5,996 bases of DNA, from NCBI GenBank assembly GCA_023261915.1, contig JALRFT010000003.1:1-5996 (forward strand), given 5' to 3'. Below the pieces are notes generated by a model, which saw only the letters and a list, made by a program, of their open reading frames with translations, was not told the origin of the DNA and did no database searches. This DNA comes from Acidimicrobiales bacterium. GTDB lineage: Bacteria; Actinomycetota; Acidimicrobiia; Acidimicrobiales; Acidimicrobilacustridaceae. Positions 5,401-5,996 of the stretch are shown here, piece by piece (position 1 is the stretch's first letter; every line of letters starts with the position of its first letter). The position numbers and the translations under genes are program-made.

Positions 5401-5996
5401 ATCTGCGTCGTCGGTTGCGCATGGCATCCGGTTTTGCGCTCCTGAGCTTGGTCGGTGGCCTCGTGGCACTGCGGGTCATCACCCGCCGTCGCAATCTCGA
5501 TCGGGTGCATGCCACGCTCGGTGTTCGTCATGCCCGTCCGCCCGCCGCCGGGGCATTGCGGCTCTCAGTCGTCATTCCCGCCTACCGCGAGCCAAAGATC
5601 GGCGACGCCATCGCAGCAGTGCGCGAGGCGCTCGCTGAATACGACTCGAGGGGAGACCTTGAGATCATCGTGGTCGACGACGGATCTCACGACGGCACCG
5701 ATGAGCGGGCTGTTCGGGCGGGAGCGGACCGGGTGCTGCGGCTGGCCGTCAACCGCGGGAAGGGGGCAGCCGTGCGTACCGGGGTTCTGGCAGCGCGGGG
5801 CCGCACCATTGCGTTCACCGACGCCGACCTCTCCTACCCGCCGGCGCAACTCGCGCTTCTGTGCGCCGAGGTCGAGGCCGGTTGGGACGTCGTTGTCGGG
5901 AGTCGTCTGCATGCCGACACCACCACCTTGGTGCGAGCCCGTCGACTGCGCGAACTCGGAGGTCGGGTCATCAACGCCCTCACCCGGGCCGTACTC
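5397..5996 (+). CDS. Family 2 glycosyltransferase, polyprenyl-phosphate sugar synthase type (DPM1/ALG5-like), 5' part
   Basis: The first 200 codons are present; the gene leaves the right edge. The protein starts with basic residues and one N-terminal membrane helix (about 10-27), then a GT-A fold. It has LSVVIPAYRE (56-65), EIIVVDDGSHDGT (89-101; nucleotide-binding Asp94 and Asp95), NRGKGAAVRTGVLAARG (119-135), FTDADLSYPP (140-149; metal-binding DAD motif at 142-144) and VVVGSR (165-170). The NRGKG..A.R.G and DADLSYPP pattern is that of dolichyl-phosphate glucose/mannose synthases, which transfer a sugar from a nucleotide sugar to a polyprenyl phosphate at the cytoplasmic membrane face. Hydrophobic C-terminal segments, if any, are outside the window. 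The GTG start overlaps the upstream stop codon by four bases (GTGA) and has a GGAGG site. It is the likely donor supplier for the GT-C-like protein. Which sugar it uses cannot be told from the sequence. Confidence 0.88.
   Translation, partial: MNLRRRLRMASGFALLSLVGGLVALRVITRRRNLDRVHATLGVRHARPPAAGALRLSVVIPAYREPKIGDAIAAVREALAEYDSRGDLEIIVVDDGSHDGTDERAVRAGADRVLRLAVNRGKGAAVRTGVLAARGRTIAFTDADLSYPPAQLALLCAEVEAGWDVVVGSRLHADTTTLVRARRLRELGGRVINALTRAVL

Overview
This window looks like chromosome of a high-GC actinobacterium, most plausibly of the class Acidimicrobiia. The reasons are the strongly GC-rich third codon positions, a DUF3499-type small protein (an actinobacterial family), an actinobacterial-style FtsH N-terminus, and start codons with leaderless-type promoters. 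This placement is inference from family resemblance; no search was run.

Layout. The minus strand, read right to left, carries three items. First is a small DUF3499 zinc-ribbon-like gene (1186 to 938). Second is an ftsH gene (876 to 124) that keeps both membrane segments and the Walker A motif but loses FtsH similarity near position 165. Third is the 5' end of a thiamine-pyrophosphate enzyme (111 to 1, leaving the window). The sequence between the end of FtsH similarity and the TPP gene may be the tail of another, unrelated gene in a different frame. This marks either a real rearrangement that destroyed this ftsH copy or an assembly join.

The plus strand, divergent from DUF3499 across about 100 bases, carries a compact three-gene unit. 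It holds a CPBP (Rce1-like) intramembrane metalloprotease (1290-2357), a 1008-residue polytopic GT-C/YfhO/PTPS_related-type membrane protein (2374-5400), and a GT2 glycosyltransferase of the polyprenyl-phosphate-sugar synthase type (5397 to the right edge, partial). The 16-base gap and the 4-base GTGA overlap argue for one operon. The simplest functional reading is that the GT2 enzyme charges a polyprenyl phosphate with a sugar on the cytoplasmic face, and the GT-C-like protein uses that lipid-linked sugar outside the membrane. The role of the CPBP protease in the unit is unknown.

Regulation. The three genes that begin a transcription unit or follow a gap (DUF3499, ftsH, CPBP) lack a clear Shine-Dalgarno but each have a TANNNT -10-like hexamer 6-7 bases before the start codon, as expected for leaderless mRNAs. 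The two downstream genes of the plus-strand unit have Shine-Dalgarno sequences instead. No tRNA, rRNA, CRISPR, insertion sequence or convincing intrinsic terminator was seen. No gene-free stretch exceeds 300 bases.
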